This document shows positions 1 through 10,723 of a DNA stretch of 64,000 nt, in pieces. The stretch lies in assembly GCA_963837345.1 (NCBI GenBank), contig CAWIMX010000002.1, positions 496,001 through 560,000 on the forward strand, in the 5' to 3' direction. The position numbers were made by a program, and so were the translations under genes. Positions within the stretch are counted from its first letter, which is position 1. The number at the start of each line of letters is the position of its first letter. The notes under the pieces are model-generated. The model saw nothing but the letters and a program-made list of their open reading frames with translations, was not told the origin of the DNA and searched no databases. This DNA is from CAWIMX01 sp963837345. GTDB taxonomy: Bacteria; Acidobacteriota; Vicinamibacteria; Vicinamibacterales; CAVVIG01.

Positions 1-978
<978 letters not shown>

Positions 979-982
<4 letters not shown>

Positions 983-3900
983 CGAAGTCCTTCGATGAAA
1001 TCGCGCGGCGACACGAATCGCGTATGGTACGTGCGCCAGTCGGCCGTGTGAGCCTGGTACACGGGGTCGTCTTCCAGGGCGCCGGGTTCGGGCAGCGACC
1101 CGTAATCGGGGCGCCGGTGCGAGGGGAGCGGAAGGACGGTCTTCGAATACGTCGTGTTGAAGTCGCCGTCCTTCTCCCACCCGTCGCCGACGAGCACGAA
1201 GTCGCGGGTCCAGCCGCTCGGCGGAGGCGCTGGCGCCGGGAACGCAAGCCGCAGCTCGTCGCCGGCATTCATGATCACGTAGCGATCGTCCACGGCGGCG
1301 ACGAGCTCGCGGACCTCGCCGAATCGCGTGTAGTAGCCGACCAGGTCGCGCCAGCGCGGTCCGACGCTCGCCAGATGCTCGTAGTCGGGAATCTCCGGAC
1401 GATCCCGCGCGTAGTCGCTGGCCGAGAAGCCCCGATAGCGCAGGTCCGCGGCGCTCGCGGCAACGCGCTCGGTGCGAAAGGCGCCCGGCTCGACCCCCTC
1501 CGCCAGCGCCAGCTGATCCCAGTACACTTCGAGATTCGTCCGAAGTCGAATACGTCGGACGCCTCGCAGGCCGGCCCGCGGCACGGCGCCCAGGTCGACC
1601 AGGATCGTCTTGTTCTTGCCGGCCGGGAACCCGAGATCCGGATTGACGACGACCCAGCCGCCGGACCGATCCTGCGCCTCGAGCGACAGTCCGTGAGGCT
1701 GGATGTCGTGTCCCTGCCCGATGGCGACATTAATACTGCTGTCGGTCGGATAGATCCAACCGGTCGCCACGAGCCACCAGGTCTTGTCTTCGGGAATCTC
1801 GCGGCCGAGATCCACGTCGACGTAATGATCCTCGGCGATGCCCTGGTAGGGCCCGCGCGCAAACGTCGCCAGATAGCGGCCGTCCCGGCGCGCGACGAGA
1901 TCGGTGACGTCCCGGTCGCGCTGATCGCGCGCGCCGGCGACCGGGTGGGGCGTCCGCACGGCGCGGACGGCCAGCGCCGGAGGCCGAGTCGAGAAGCGCT
2001 CGTCCACGAACACGTCGACGTCGGCTGGATGGTCCACCGCCAGGAGCGCCACGTGGTCCACGAAGTGCGTTTCCCACAGCTCGGCGGTGATTCGTACGTC
2101 GTACGCGCCGTCTCTCGCCGTCAACTGATCCCCGCGGATCTTCACCCAGTCCTCGGTTTGTGCGACGCCGGCCGTGTCCTGCGCGTTGATACGGAGGCCG
2201 AGCGGCGACCGCCACAGGAAGTCCGTCACGAAACGCATCCCCGTCCCATCGTCGGCGAAGACCCACGGACACGATCCCTTGAGCCGCTGGTCGACGACGA
2301 CCTCCTGATCGGCGCCGGCGTCGAAGTCGGCCTGCACGACGCCGTTCGGCCACGTGATGCGCGCGACGTCGATGCTCGTCCTCGTCCCAAGGCCGAAATG
2401 CACGACGGCCCCGGTGATGAGCTGCTTCTCCGTCAGGAGGCCCGAGCGGATCTGCACCTCGCCGCCGATACCGAACGAATTGATCCGCTGGTCGCCGGCC
2501 GACGATTGCGCGCGCGGCCGCAGGACCTGCCAGTGGTAGTCGCGCGTTCCGCGGTTCATCAGCGCGACCGGGCGCGCGTTCTGCAGGCCGATGAGATCGA
2601 GCCGTCCGTCGCCGTCGACGTCGGCGGTATCGACGATCTCGGCCACCGGTGCCGCGGCGAGCGCCACGAGATGGTGGCCCTCGTCGGCGAGCCACACAAC
2701 AGTCCTTCCGCCGCCTGACGCGATCAGATCGAGCGCACCGTTGTTGTCCAGATCCGCGAGCCGGAGCCGGTACGCGCCCGGCGCGCCGTTGGCCGCGTCC
2801 GGCCACGCGGCGAGCTCGGCCTCGTCCCACCCATCGTTCCGGAGCGTCGCTCGCTGGACCGTCCCGCGCTCGTCGAGGAGGAGAAGATCGAATCGGCCAT
2901 CGCCGTCGGCGTCGCCCACCGTCGCGGCCGTCACCCGCGACAGTCCGGGGGGCGGGTCCATCGGCCGAAACACGCCGGCCTGTCGATTCTCGAACAGGAG
3001 CAGCCGCCCATCCCCATCGACCAGGGCGGCATCGGGATCGCCGTCGGCGTCGAGGTCGCCCCAGGCGAAGGCGCGCAGGCGGCTCACCTCGCCGAACGGG
3101 CGTTCTTCGCGCCACGTGCCGTCGCCGTTGTTCCGCAGCGCGAGGGCCAATCCGTCGTCGAGGCCCACGATGAGATCCAGATCCCCGTCCATTTCGAGAT
3201 CAGCCGTCCAGACGCCGAAGCAGTCGGCGCCGACCGGTGAACCCGATGCCGCACCAATCGCCGCATTCTCGAACGTCCCGTTGTCGCCCTGAAGCAGCAG
3301 ACGAAGCCCGCCGCGGCCGGCGACCGCCAGGTCGGTGCGAAAGTCCCGGTTCCAGTCGAGCACGGCGACGCCGGACGCGGAGGTCGGCTCGACGTCGAGC
3401 CTCCAGGCCGCGGGCGGATTGCCGAGCCGGCGAAGGTCATGGCCCTCGATCGCGAAGGTCGACGGAGGTTCCGCGCCGTCGAGACTGGTCGCGAACGCGA
3501 TCGAGGCCGGCTGGTCGTCGCCGGCGCCTGTCGCGGCGAACGCGAGGCCGACGTCGGCGGGATCGGGTCTGGCGACCGGCGGGGGCAGCCGCAAGAATCG
3601 TTCGAAGGGGAGTGCGATGAGCTCGGATGGGGTCCGGACTTCCGCGAGGCTTGCCTGATAGTCGGGCGTGCGGACGAGCACGTTGCGCAGCACGACCAGC
3701 GTGTTCACCACCTCGGCCGTGTCGCCCGCCGCGAGCGCCCGATCGAGGGTCCGCAGCTGCTGGAGCGCGGGTTCGGGCCATCCGGCCGAGCGCGCGTGGA
3801 GGCGATCGACCGCGGTCCGGAGCGCGGCCGCGTCGCCGAGCTTCGCGGCGAGGCGGCCGTGCTCGATCATCACGACGAGGTTCGAGGGAGCGCGCTCGGT

Positions 3901-4431
3901 GAGTGCGTCGAACAGCCGCTTCGCGTCCTGATCAGCGCCGGCCTCGCCCGACGACTCGATTTCGTCGGCCAGCGCGTACCGCGCCCGCAGGCTCGCGGGA
4001 TCCAGGTCGACGGCGTTCCTCAGCGCCTTGACGGCGGCTTCGACGTTGCCGCGGAACGCTTCCATCTGGCCGTCGACGAGCGCGACGTCACTGTTCGTGG
4101 GGACGAGCGATCTGGCGTGCGCGATCGCCTGCGACGCGGGCTCGAGCTCGCCGAGCCTGAGCAGCGTGACGCCCAGGTTCGCCCAGGAGGCCGGTTCCTC
4201 GGGCACGACGGCCGTGGCCTGCTCGAACTGTCGCCTCGCATCGTCGAGCAGGCCCACGTCGAGCGCGGAGAGCCCGTGATAGAAACTGCGGACCAGCGCC
4301 TCGTACGCCGGCGAGCCTGTGTCGGGCAGGGCGCGTTCACGCCGTGTCACGTACATCCCGAGGGCTGCGGCGAGCGCCGCGACCGAGATCGTCCACAGCC
4401 ACGCGCGCCGCCTCGAGGCAGGGGGGATCAC
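979..4431 (-). CDS. Large TPR / FG-GAP / ASPIC-UnbV protein
   Basis: This protein has about 1150 residues. I chose the GTG at 4431 because it overlaps the stop of the upstream small gene (GTGA) and puts a transmembrane segment at about residues 10-30; longer starts add only Arg/His-rich sequence typical of out-of-frame DNA. Helical TPR-like repeats follow (about 40-300), then FG-GAP/VCBS repeats with DxDxDG loops (about 365-610, for example DWNRDFRTDLAV and DADGDGRFDLLL). An ASPIC/UnbV-type segment with the FGIGGEV...LHFGLG pattern is at about 650-715 (here VVHFGLG). The C-terminal 430 residues are of unknown fold. It is probably an exported, membrane-anchored scaffold. This architecture is common in Acidobacteriota and Planctomycetes, but a precise function is not known. 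Confidence 0.85.
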
Positions 4432-4625
4432 GCCGAACCGACGCGGCGGTCCCTCCAGATCGCGCCCAGGCCGACGAGGCCGGCGGCGATGCACGCGGCG
4501 AGCGCGGTGCGTCCCCAGACCATTTGCGCGAACGGCTGGTGGCTGCCGGTCCAGATCCATCCGGACGCCGCGATGACGATCAACGCGGCAATGAAGATGG
4601 AGATGAGGAGGCGAATCCGCAACAT
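4428..4625 (-). CDS. Small two-helix membrane protein, unknown function
   Basis: The 65-residue product has two hydrophobic segments, at about residues 4-24 and 40-57, with charged ends. It is the first gene of a three-gene minus-strand operon; its TGA overlaps the GTG of the large TPR/FG-GAP gene. I do not recognise a family. The overlap and shared orientation suggest it is made together with the two FG-GAP proteins and may help anchor or assemble them, which is inference only. Confidence 0.6.
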   Translation of the reverse strand: MLRIRLLISIFIAALIVIAASGWIWTGSHQPFAQMVWGRTALAACIAAGLVGLGAIWRDRRVGSA

Positions 4626-4706
4626 GATGTGCCGCGAGTCTATGAAGTCGGCACGCGCCGGTCAAGTGCGCCGCGCTGCCGCCGAGAGGCGCCTAATGCG
4701 AACGTG

Positions 4707-5402
4707 CTATTGACGGCCGTCCGGCCTCGGCCGGCGCTCGAGCGTCACGATCTGGTCGGCCACGCTTCCGAGATCCGGCCCCACGACGTCGGGCATCGGT
4801 CCGAGCGGATAGAGCGCCTTCCCGGGCCGCGCGACGAATGCGCCGGCGCACCCGGCACGCATCGCGCCGACGATGTCCCAGGCGTGGGCGGCGATCATGC
4901 GCAGCGCCGAGGTGGGAACGCCGAGCTCCGCGGCGACGTGGCCGTAGGGCTCCGGGGCGGGTTTGAACCGCCGCACCGCGTCCACGGAGAAGACGCGTTC
5001 GAAGAAGCGCGCCAGACCCGCGTGGCGGATCTGGGCCTCCGCCGCCGACGGCGGCGAATTGGTCAGTGCCATCATGCGGAATCCGGCACTCGCGAGCCGC
5101 TCGAGGGCGACGCCGACCTCCGGGTGGGGCGGCAGCGTGCGCATCGCGGCGAGAATGGCGGCGCGGTCGGCCGGCGCGATCGACACCAGGCGGCTGGCCG
5201 CGACCATGTCGAGCGCCGCGCCGCCGATCGCGGCGAAATCCGCGTACGGGCCGGCCAGCGTCGAGACTTCCGAGTAGAGGAGGAGGGTGCTGAACCACTC
5301 GCGCGCGGCCGCTCGATCACCGAACGCATCCGCGAACGGCGCCTCGAGCGCCCCGACGTCCAGCAGCGTGTCGTTGACATCGAAAACGAGGATGCGCGCC
5401 AT
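4707..5402 (-). CDS. 2-haloacid dehalogenase-like HAD hydrolase (type II)
   Basis: This is a 231-residue cytoplasmic HAD enzyme, the usual size for (S)-2-haloacid dehalogenases. The nucleophile motif FDVNDTLLD is at the very N terminus (Asp8). The Ser/Thr motif is ALTNSP, the lysine motif is RRFKPAPEPY, and the acidic motif lies in AAHAWDIVGA, which resembles the dehalogenase form of this segment. The frame is open further upstream, but the ATG at 5402 places the first HAD motif right after the start. L-2-haloacids are the usual substrates of the family. A phosphatase or other hydrolase of the same superfamily cannot be excluded. Confidence 0.85.
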   Translation of the reverse strand: MARILVFDVNDTLLDVGALEAPFADAFGDRAAAREWFSTLLLYSEVSTLAGPYADFAAIGGAALDMVAASRLVSIAPADRAAILAAMRTLPPHPEVGVALERLASAGFRMMALTNSPPSAAEAQIRHAGLARFFERVFSVDAVRRFKPAPEPYGHVAAELGVPTSALRMIAAHAWDIVGAMRAGCAGAFVARPGKALYPLGPMPDVVGPDLGSVADQIVTLERRPRPDGRQ

Positions 5403-5576
5403 TGGCGGAGCTCGGCCGGCGATCGTCCTCCCGTTTGCCCATCCGCTCCGACGGCTTACCGGCCACGGGCGGAGAGTTTCTGATGGCGTAAGCGGGCCGT
5501 ACGCCCGTACTGTGGGAGCGGCTGCGGCCGGACCACCGCCGCGGGGTACGGCGTTTGCAGCCGCGGAGCCAATTCC

Positions 5577-6755
5577 ATGTGGGACGTGATCGTCGCAGGC
5601 GCGGGACCGGCCGGCAGCGTGGCCGCCACCATCCTGGCGCGCGCCGGCGCTCGCGTCCTGCTCCTGGATCGTGAGCGATTCCCGCGCGACAAGCTCTGCG
5701 GCGACAGCCTCAATCCCGGCACCGTTGCCGCGTTGCGCCGCCTCCACCCCGCGACCTGGGCCTCAGTGCCGGCTCTGCCGATCGACGGCATGGTGGTCAC
5801 CGGGCCGTCGGGCGTGCGCGTCGAGAGTCGGTACCCGCGCGGATTGCGCGGGTGGGCGATCGTGCGGCGGGATCTCGATCGCTGGCTGCTCCACGAGGCG
5901 ATGCGCGCGGGCGCGCAATTCGAGGAGCGCGTGCGCGTGCGCGGCGCGATCGTCGGGGCTTCCGGCGCTCGGGGCGGCCCGCGCGTCGCCGGCGTCACGG
6001 TCGCGTCGCGCGCGGGCCACGATGTGCCGATTCGCGCCCACGTGACCGTCGCCGCCGACGGCCGGCGGTCGGCGCTCGCGGCGCATCTGAAGCTGGCCTC
6101 GCCGGCATCGCGATACGCGCGGTGGGCGGTCGGCGGCTATTTCGAGAACGTCGGCGGCGTGAGCACGCTGGGCGAGATGCACATCCGCAGCGGCCGGTAT
6201 CTCGGCGTCGCGCCGCTCGCCGGCGGGCTCACCAACGCCTGCGTGGTGGCCTCATCCGCCGCGCTGCGCGAGGCGGGCTCTCCCCAGCGGGCGCTACGCC
6301 TCGCGCTCGACGCGGATCCGGATCTGCGCGAGCGGTTTGCCGGCGCCCGGCTGGTCGCCGGGCCGGTGGCGCTCGGGCCGCTGGGGGTCGACGTGTCCGC
6401 CGCGGGCGCGCCCGGCCTGCTGCTCGCGGGCGACGCGGCAGGCTTCATCGATCCGATGACCGGCGACGGTCTGCGTTTCGCCGTCGACGGCGCCCGGCTG
6501 GCTGCCGGCGTGGCCCTCGAAGGGCTCGCCCACGATCTGCCGCTCGAGCATTTCGAGCTCGCGCGCCGGCGGAGGACCGCGTTCGCCTGGAAATGGCGGT
6601 TCAATCGAACGCTCCGGGCGCTGGTCGATCGACCCGCCGCCGTCGCGGGCGCCGCCCAGTGCGCGTCGCGCGTTCCCTCCGTCGTTCGAGCCCTCGTGGC
6701 TCTGGCCGGCGACTGCCGAAGCGCCGACGAACAGAGGAGCCCCAGTGATGCATAG
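5577..6755 (+). CDS. FAD-dependent oxidoreductase, geranylgeranyl reductase/hydroxylase-like
   Basis: A 392-residue flavoprotein. The N-terminal dinucleotide-binding motif is VAGAGPAGSVAATILARAG, followed by LLDRERFPRDKLCGD, which is typical of the geranylgeranyl reductase/aromatic hydroxylase family. The second FAD motif GDAAGFIDPMTGDGL lies near residue 290. It overlaps the following type III polyketide synthase gene by 11 bases and is the first gene of a three-gene unit ending in an ICMT-like methyltransferase. By analogy with the Streptomyces phenolic-lipid cluster (synthase, methyltransferase, flavoprotein hydroxylase), it may oxidise the polyketide product; a lipid reductase role is the alternative. 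Confidence 0.85.
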   Translation: MWDVIVAGAGPAGSVAATILARAGARVLLLDRERFPRDKLCGDSLNPGTVAALRRLHPATWASVPALPIDGMVVTGPSGVRVESRYPRGLRGWAIVRRDLDRWLLHEAMRAGAQFEERVRVRGAIVGASGARGGPRVAGVTVASRAGHDVPIRAHVTVAADGRRSALAAHLKLASPASRYARWAVGGYFENVGGVSTLGEMHIRSGRYLGVAPLAGGLTNACVVASSAALREAGSPQRALRLALDADPDLRERFAGARLVAGPVALGPLGVDVSAAGAPGLLLAGDAAGFIDPMTGDGLRFAVDGARLAAGVALEGLAHDLPLEHFELARRRRTAFAWKWRFNRTLRALVDRPAAVAGAAQCASRVPSVVRALVALAGDCRSADEQRSPSDA

Positions 6756-7815
6756 CGACCGCGCCGCCGCCACGATTGCCGCCACGGCGACTGCCATTCC
6801 GCCGCACATTCTCGCGCGGGAAGAGGTGAAGACCTACATGCGACGCGTGTTCGATGTGGGCGAACGGCGGCTCGACGCGATCATGACGGTCATCGACAAC
6901 GCGCAGGTCCAGCAGCGGCATGCCATTTTCCCCGTGGACTACATCGTCGAGCGCCGCTCTCTGTCGCAGCTGAGCGCCGAATATCAGGAGCACGCCGTCC
7001 GGCTGGGACGGCAGGCGGCGGAGGGCTGCCTCGCGAAGGCGCGAATTGCCCCCGACGACGTCGATCTCGTCATCACCGTCTCGTGCACGGGCTTCATGAT
7101 CCCATCGCTCGACGCACACCTGATCAACCTCATGGGCTTCCGGGCGAACGTGCGTCGCCTTCCGCTGACCGAGCTGGGATGCGCCGCCGGGGCGATGGCC
7201 CTGTCGCGCGCCTGGGAGTTCCTGCGGGCATATCCCTCGGCAAACGTGCTGATCGTGGCCGTGGAGCTGCCCACGTTGACGTTTCAGCGGGGCGACCTGT
7301 CGCAGGCGAACCTGATTTCGTGCGTTCTGTTCGGCGACGGCGCCGCCTCGGCGCTCGTGACGGGCCGGCCGATGCCGGGCCCGCGCATTCTCGACGCGGA
7401 AACGTACACGTTTCCGCAGTCGCTCGACGCCATGGGGTTCGACCTGCGCGACAGCGGGTTCCATATCGTGCTCTCGAAAGACGTGCCGCAGATGATTCGC
7501 GAGAAGATCCGCGGCGTTGCAGATGCGTTCCTCGATCGATCAGGGCTCACGCGCGACGAAATGTCGGCCTTCCTGCTGCATCCCGGCGGCCAGAAGCTCC
7601 TGGCGTACATCGAAGACGAGCTGGGGCTCTGCCGCTGCCAGACGCAGCTTTCATGGGATGTCCTGGCCCGCTACGGCAACCTGTCGAGCGCGACGATTCT
7701 GTTCGTGCTCGACGCCTGGCTGGCCGCAGGTGGCATGAAGGCGGGGCAGCACGGGCTGGCCGCGGCGTTCGGGCCCGGGTTCAGTGCCGAGCTGCTCCTG
7801 CTGGGTTGGAGTTGA
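6745..7815 (+). CDS. Type III polyketide synthase (chalcone/stilbene synthase family)
   Basis: This 356-residue homodimeric-type synthase extends acyl-CoA starters with malonyl-CoA and cyclises the chain. The catalytic triad is visible: Cys146 in TELGCAAGA, His279 in FLLHPGGQK and Asn312 in YGNLSSAT. The length is normal for bacterial PhlD/BpsA/SrsA-type enzymes. It sits between a flavoprotein (11-base overlap upstream) and an ICMT-like methyltransferase (TGATG overlap downstream), which points to alkylresorcinol or alkylpyrone lipid synthesis. The exact starter and ring type cannot be read from the sequence. Confidence 0.93.
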   Translation: MMHSDRAAATIAATATAIPPHILAREEVKTYMRRVFDVGERRLDAIMTVIDNAQVQQRHAIFPVDYIVERRSLSQLSAEYQEHAVRLGRQAAEGCLAKARIAPDDVDLVITVSCTGFMIPSLDAHLINLMGFRANVRRLPLTELGCAAGAMALSRAWEFLRAYPSANVLIVAVELPTLTFQRGDLSQANLISCVLFGDGAASALVTGRPMPGPRILDAETYTFPQSLDAMGFDLRDSGFHIVLSKDVPQMIREKIRGVADAFLDRSGLTRDEMSAFLLHPGGQKLLAYIEDELGLCRCQTQLSWDVLARYGNLSSATILFVLDAWLAAGGMKAGQHGLAAAFGPGFSAELLLLGWS

Positions 7816-8321
7816 TGCGAGGCGGATGGATCGTTCTCGCCCTGGTCGTCCTGCAACGGCTTGCAGAGCTGGCGTACGCCTCGCGCAACACCGCCGCGTT
7901 GCGCCAGGCCGGCGGCGTCGAGGTCGGCCGCCGCCATTATCCGGCCATGGTGGCGCTCCACGCGGCCTGGCTGGCGACAATCGCCGCGGGAGTGTGGCAG
8001 GACCCGCGGATTCGACCCGTGCCGCTCTTGTTGTTTGCCGGCCTGCAGCCGCTGCGCCTGTGGGCGATCGCCGCGCTCGGGCGGTACTGGACGACGCGGG
8101 TGATGACGGTGGCAGGGGAGCCGCTCGTACGCTCCGGTCCCTACCGGTTCATCCGCCATCCGAACTATGCGGTCGTGATCGGCGAAATCGCGCTGTTGCC
8201 CCTCGTGTTCGGGCAGATCACGACCGCGCTCGCCTTTTCCGTCGCGAACGCCGTGCTGCTCGCCTGGCGCATTCGGACGGAGAACCGGGTGCTCGCCCTG
8301 CGCGGCGCGGCGCAGGGCTGA
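7815..8321 (+). CDS. Isoprenylcysteine carboxyl methyltransferase-family protein
   Basis: A 168-residue membrane methyltransferase with about four hydrophobic segments. The family signature is visible: a GPYRFIRHPNYAVVIGE stretch at about residues 110-125 and a C-terminal Glu/Arg-containing RTENRVL segment that helps bind S-adenosylmethionine. The ATG at 7815 shares its first base with the stop of the polyketide synthase (TGATG), so translation is probably coupled. In Bacillus subtilis the equivalent pair is BpsA with the alkylpyrone O-methyltransferase YpbQ/BpsB, so O-methylation of the polyketide is the best-supported role. Confidence 0.88.
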   Translation: MRGGWIVLALVVLQRLAELAYASRNTAALRQAGGVEVGRRHYPAMVALHAAWLATIAAGVWQDPRIRPVPLLLFAGLQPLRLWAIAALGRYWTTRVMTVAGEPLVRSGPYRFIRHPNYAVVIGEIALLPLVFGQITTALAFSVANAVLLAWRIRTENRVLALRGAAQG

Positions 8322-8329
8322 GCTCGCCG

Positions 8330-9001
8330 CTACTCAATCGGCCGGGTTCCGCCGTCCTCGTGCACGTCGCCATGCTCATGCGCGTCGCCGTGCTCGTGCA
8401 CGTCGCCGTGCTCGTGCAGGTCGCCGTGCTCGTGCACGTCGCCGTGCTCGGGGCCCTGGCCCAGCTCCTCGTCGTCGGGCAGCAGACGCTGGTAATCGGC
8501 GGCCGTCATCGTGTCGAGCCGATCGACGAAGAACGCCGTATCCCAGAGCTCGTCCGGCCGATGCGTCGGGCCGAACGCCGGCATCCCGGTGTGACGAATG
8601 CCGTTCGACAGGACCCAGTAGATCTCGGCGGGATCCATGTCTCTCGCCGACTCGGCCAGATCGGGCGGCGCAGGATAGAGCCCCTTGCCGATCTCTCCCG
8701 CTTCGACCCCCGGACCGCCGTGGCAGGTCACGCACATTTCCGCGTACTCCGCCGAACCCTCGCGCAGCCGTTCGTCGGTGACGTCGGAGGGCGGCGTAAT
8801 GGCCCCGCTCGCCACGGCCTTCTCCGCGTGTTCATCGATCGAATGCGCGGCGAGTGTGCTGAAGAACCAGTCCACGCCGGACAGCGAGCGGCCGGTTGCC
8901 GCCACGTCCACGATTCCGGCGTAGGCGATCCCGATCAACCCGAGCCAGATGAGCCCGAGCACCACGACAACGGTGGCAAAGACGGTGGTCAGCTTCCTCA
9001 T
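8330..9001 (-). CDS. Membrane-anchored cytochrome c with C-terminal His-rich repeats
   Basis: The 223-residue protein has an N-terminal membrane anchor (about residues 7-29) and a periplasmic class I cytochrome c domain. A single haem-binding CVTCH motif is near residue 90, and the likely axial Met is in RHTGMPAFG. After the haem domain the chain ends in five copies of a six-residue unit EHGD(V/L/A)H, encoded by 18-base direct repeats between about 8360 and 8452. His and acidic residues in this tail suggest metal binding. It is a single gene between the polyketide unit and a PP2C phosphatase. Its electron-transfer partner is unknown. Confidence 0.85.
   Translation of the reverse strand: MRKLTTVFATVVVVLGLIWLGLIGIAYAGIVDVAATGRSLSGVDWFFSTLAAHSIDEHAEKAVASGAITPPSDVTDERLREGSAEYAEMCVTCHGGPGVEAGEIGKGLYPAPPDLAESARDMDPAEIYWVLSNGIRHTGMPAFGPTHRPDELWDTAFFVDRLDTMTAADYQRLLPDDEELGQGPEHGDVHEHGDLHEHGDVHEHGDAHEHGDVHEDGGTRPIE
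8361..8452 (-). repeat. 18-bp coding direct repeats (His-rich hexapeptide)
   Basis: About five near-identical 18-base units, with a core on the plus strand of gtgctcgtgcacgtcgcc, lie inside the 3' end of the cytochrome c gene. Each unit encodes E-H-G-D-V-H or a close variant (L or A at the fifth position). The substitutions between units are few and mostly keep His and Asp, which suggests recent expansion by slippage under a coding constraint. Confidence 0.85.
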
Positions 9002-9068
9002 GGCCGGAAGACATACAGAACCGGTGCCAGGCGGGTTTTGGAAGAGGTGGCAGGGCCGAGCTGATCCG

Positions 9069-10619
9069 CTAGCGGGCCCGAAGCACCATCACCGTGACAT
9101 CGTCGCGCGCCGGTTCGGTGCCGCAGAAGGCGCGCACCGCGTCCTGGACCGATTGCAGCACCTGGCTCGCCGGCCGGGCGGCGACCGAATCGAGACACGC
9201 GAGCAGGCCCTCGTCGCCGAATTCGTCCCCTGCAGGATTGACGGCCTCGGTGACGCCGTCGCTGAACAGCACCAGCAGGTCGCCGGACCCGAAGGGCACC
9301 GAGGCGCCCGCATACGGCACGCCGTCGAAGAGCCCGAGCGGGCATCCGGTGGCTTCGAGCCGGTGCACGCCATCGGCCGCCAGGAGCATGGGCGCATTGT
9401 GTCCGGCGTTGCAGTAGCGAAGCGTGCCGTCACCGGGGAGGCGCCCGTAAAATGCCGTGACGAACCGTGCCTCGATGGCGCGACGACACAAAGCGGCATT
9501 GACCCGGGTGACGACGTCTTCGGGCGTGCGCGCCGTGTCGACTTCCGCGGCCAGCAGGCCCTGCACGACGGCGGTGAGGAGCGCGGCCGACGTGCCTTTG
9601 CCGGCCACGTCGCCGATGACGAAGCTGAGGCCGTCGGCGCCGTACGGGGCATACTCGAACAGATCGCCGCCGACCGATCGACACGGCACCGAGGCGGCGG
9701 CGAGCTCCAGATGCGCCGTCTCGTAGAGCGGCGGCGGCAGCAGCGCCTGTTGAATCTTCGCCGCCACCTGCAGCTCGTGCGCCTCGCGCTCCTTCTGGAG
9801 CACCGTGTGATAGAGTCGGGCGTTCTCGATCACCACCGCCGCCTCGGCGGCGAGCAGATGGAGCGCCGTCGCGTGCTGCAGATACCCGCGCTCCCGCGAG
9901 TCGAGGTACAGCACGCCGATGCGCCTGCGCTCGGCCGACGCGCCGAACTGAAGGGCGTTGAGCGGCGTGCAGAGGACATGACGGATGCCCAGCGCGACGG
10001 TGCCGGCGTGCTGCGCGGCGTGGTTCGCGTCCATCAGATCCGTGACGATGCGATCGTTGCCGGTCGCGAACACCTCCTCGGGAATCCGGCCGCTCGTCTG
10101 AACCGACCCGAGCGTGATGCCGCCCTGCGCGCGCGCGATGGCCGGTGACAGCCGTCCCCGGTCGTCGGCGAGCAGCACGAACCCGCGCTCGGCTCCGGTG
10201 AGCTCCAGGGCGCTGTCGAGCACCATCGCCAGAACTTCGTCGAGTACCTTCGACGATCCGAGGGCACGCAGCCCCCGGAAGAGCACGTTCAACTGCCGGA
10301 AATCGAAGACGCCAGAGCCCGACGACGTGACGCTGTCGGATGCGACGCGAAGTTCGCTCTGGCCGATTCGGAGAACGTCGCCGGGCCGGAGCGGCTGCAT
10401 CTCGACCCGCGTCCCGTTGACGAAGGTGCCCGACCGGGATCCGCAGTCGACGATCAGCCAGAGGTCGCCCTCCTGCACGAGCTTGGCGTGCTGGCGCGAC
10501 ACCTGGGGATCCGCGATCGCCAGATGGCTGTCCGAGCTCCGGCCGATCGTGAAGGGGGTGGTTTCGACGGCGACGGGCCGCCGGCCGGTGGCGTCCGACA
10601 CGTCGAGCTGCAGCTTCAC
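9069..10619 (-). CDS. FHA-GAF-PP2C (SpoIIE/RsbU-type) serine phosphatase
   Basis: This soluble regulatory protein has about 516 residues. The N-terminal FHA domain (about 20-90) has the GRSSDSHLAI...SRQHAKL...SGTFVNG pattern that binds phosphothreonine. A GAF domain (about 125-270) follows, then a PP2C/SpoIIE phosphatase domain (about 300-515) with metal-binding Asp residues in GGDLFEY, VIGDVAGKGTSAA, LFSDGVTEA and RDDVTVM. The GTG at 10619 was chosen because it starts just before the FHA domain and upstream sequence has no conserved content. Such proteins usually control anti-sigma or anti-sigma-antagonist switches. No partner kinase gene lies next to it. Confidence 0.88.
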   Translation of the reverse strand: MKLQLDVSDATGRRPVAVETTPFTIGRSSDSHLAIADPQVSRQHAKLVQEGDLWLIVDCGSRSGTFVNGTRVEMQPLRPGDVLRIGQSELRVASDSVTSSGSGVFDFRQLNVLFRGLRALGSSKVLDEVLAMVLDSALELTGAERGFVLLADDRGRLSPAIARAQGGITLGSVQTSGRIPEEVFATGNDRIVTDLMDANHAAQHAGTVALGIRHVLCTPLNALQFGASAERRRIGVLYLDSRERGYLQHATALHLLAAEAAVVIENARLYHTVLQKEREAHELQVAAKIQQALLPPPLYETAHLELAAASVPCRSVGGDLFEYAPYGADGLSFVIGDVAGKGTSAALLTAVVQGLLAAEVDTARTPEDVVTRVNAALCRRAIEARFVTAFYGRLPGDGTLRYCNAGHNAPMLLAADGVHRLEATGCPLGLFDGVPYAGASVPFGSGDLLVLFSDGVTEAVNPAGDEFGDEGLLACLDSVAARPASQVLQSVQDAVRAFCGTEPARDDVTVMVLRAR

Positions 10620-10723
10620 GCCCGGAGTATAGCCCGGCCCCGGCGGCACGGCCGATGCAACACCTGTCGGGACGGACCGCGTTCTGCCGGCATTTCGGCA
10701 GGAGAATTCCCTTCGAGGCCGCC

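Noticed and set aside
8361..8452. Regular 18-base repeats considered as a CRISPR array
   Set aside because: Units are contiguous, with no variable spacers, and are in frame within a cytochrome gene.
10684..10701. CTGCCG/CGGCAG hairpin before the phosphoribosyltransferase-esterase gene as a riboswitch or terminator
   Set aside because: The stem is only six base pairs with no U-tract and no recognisable aptamer.
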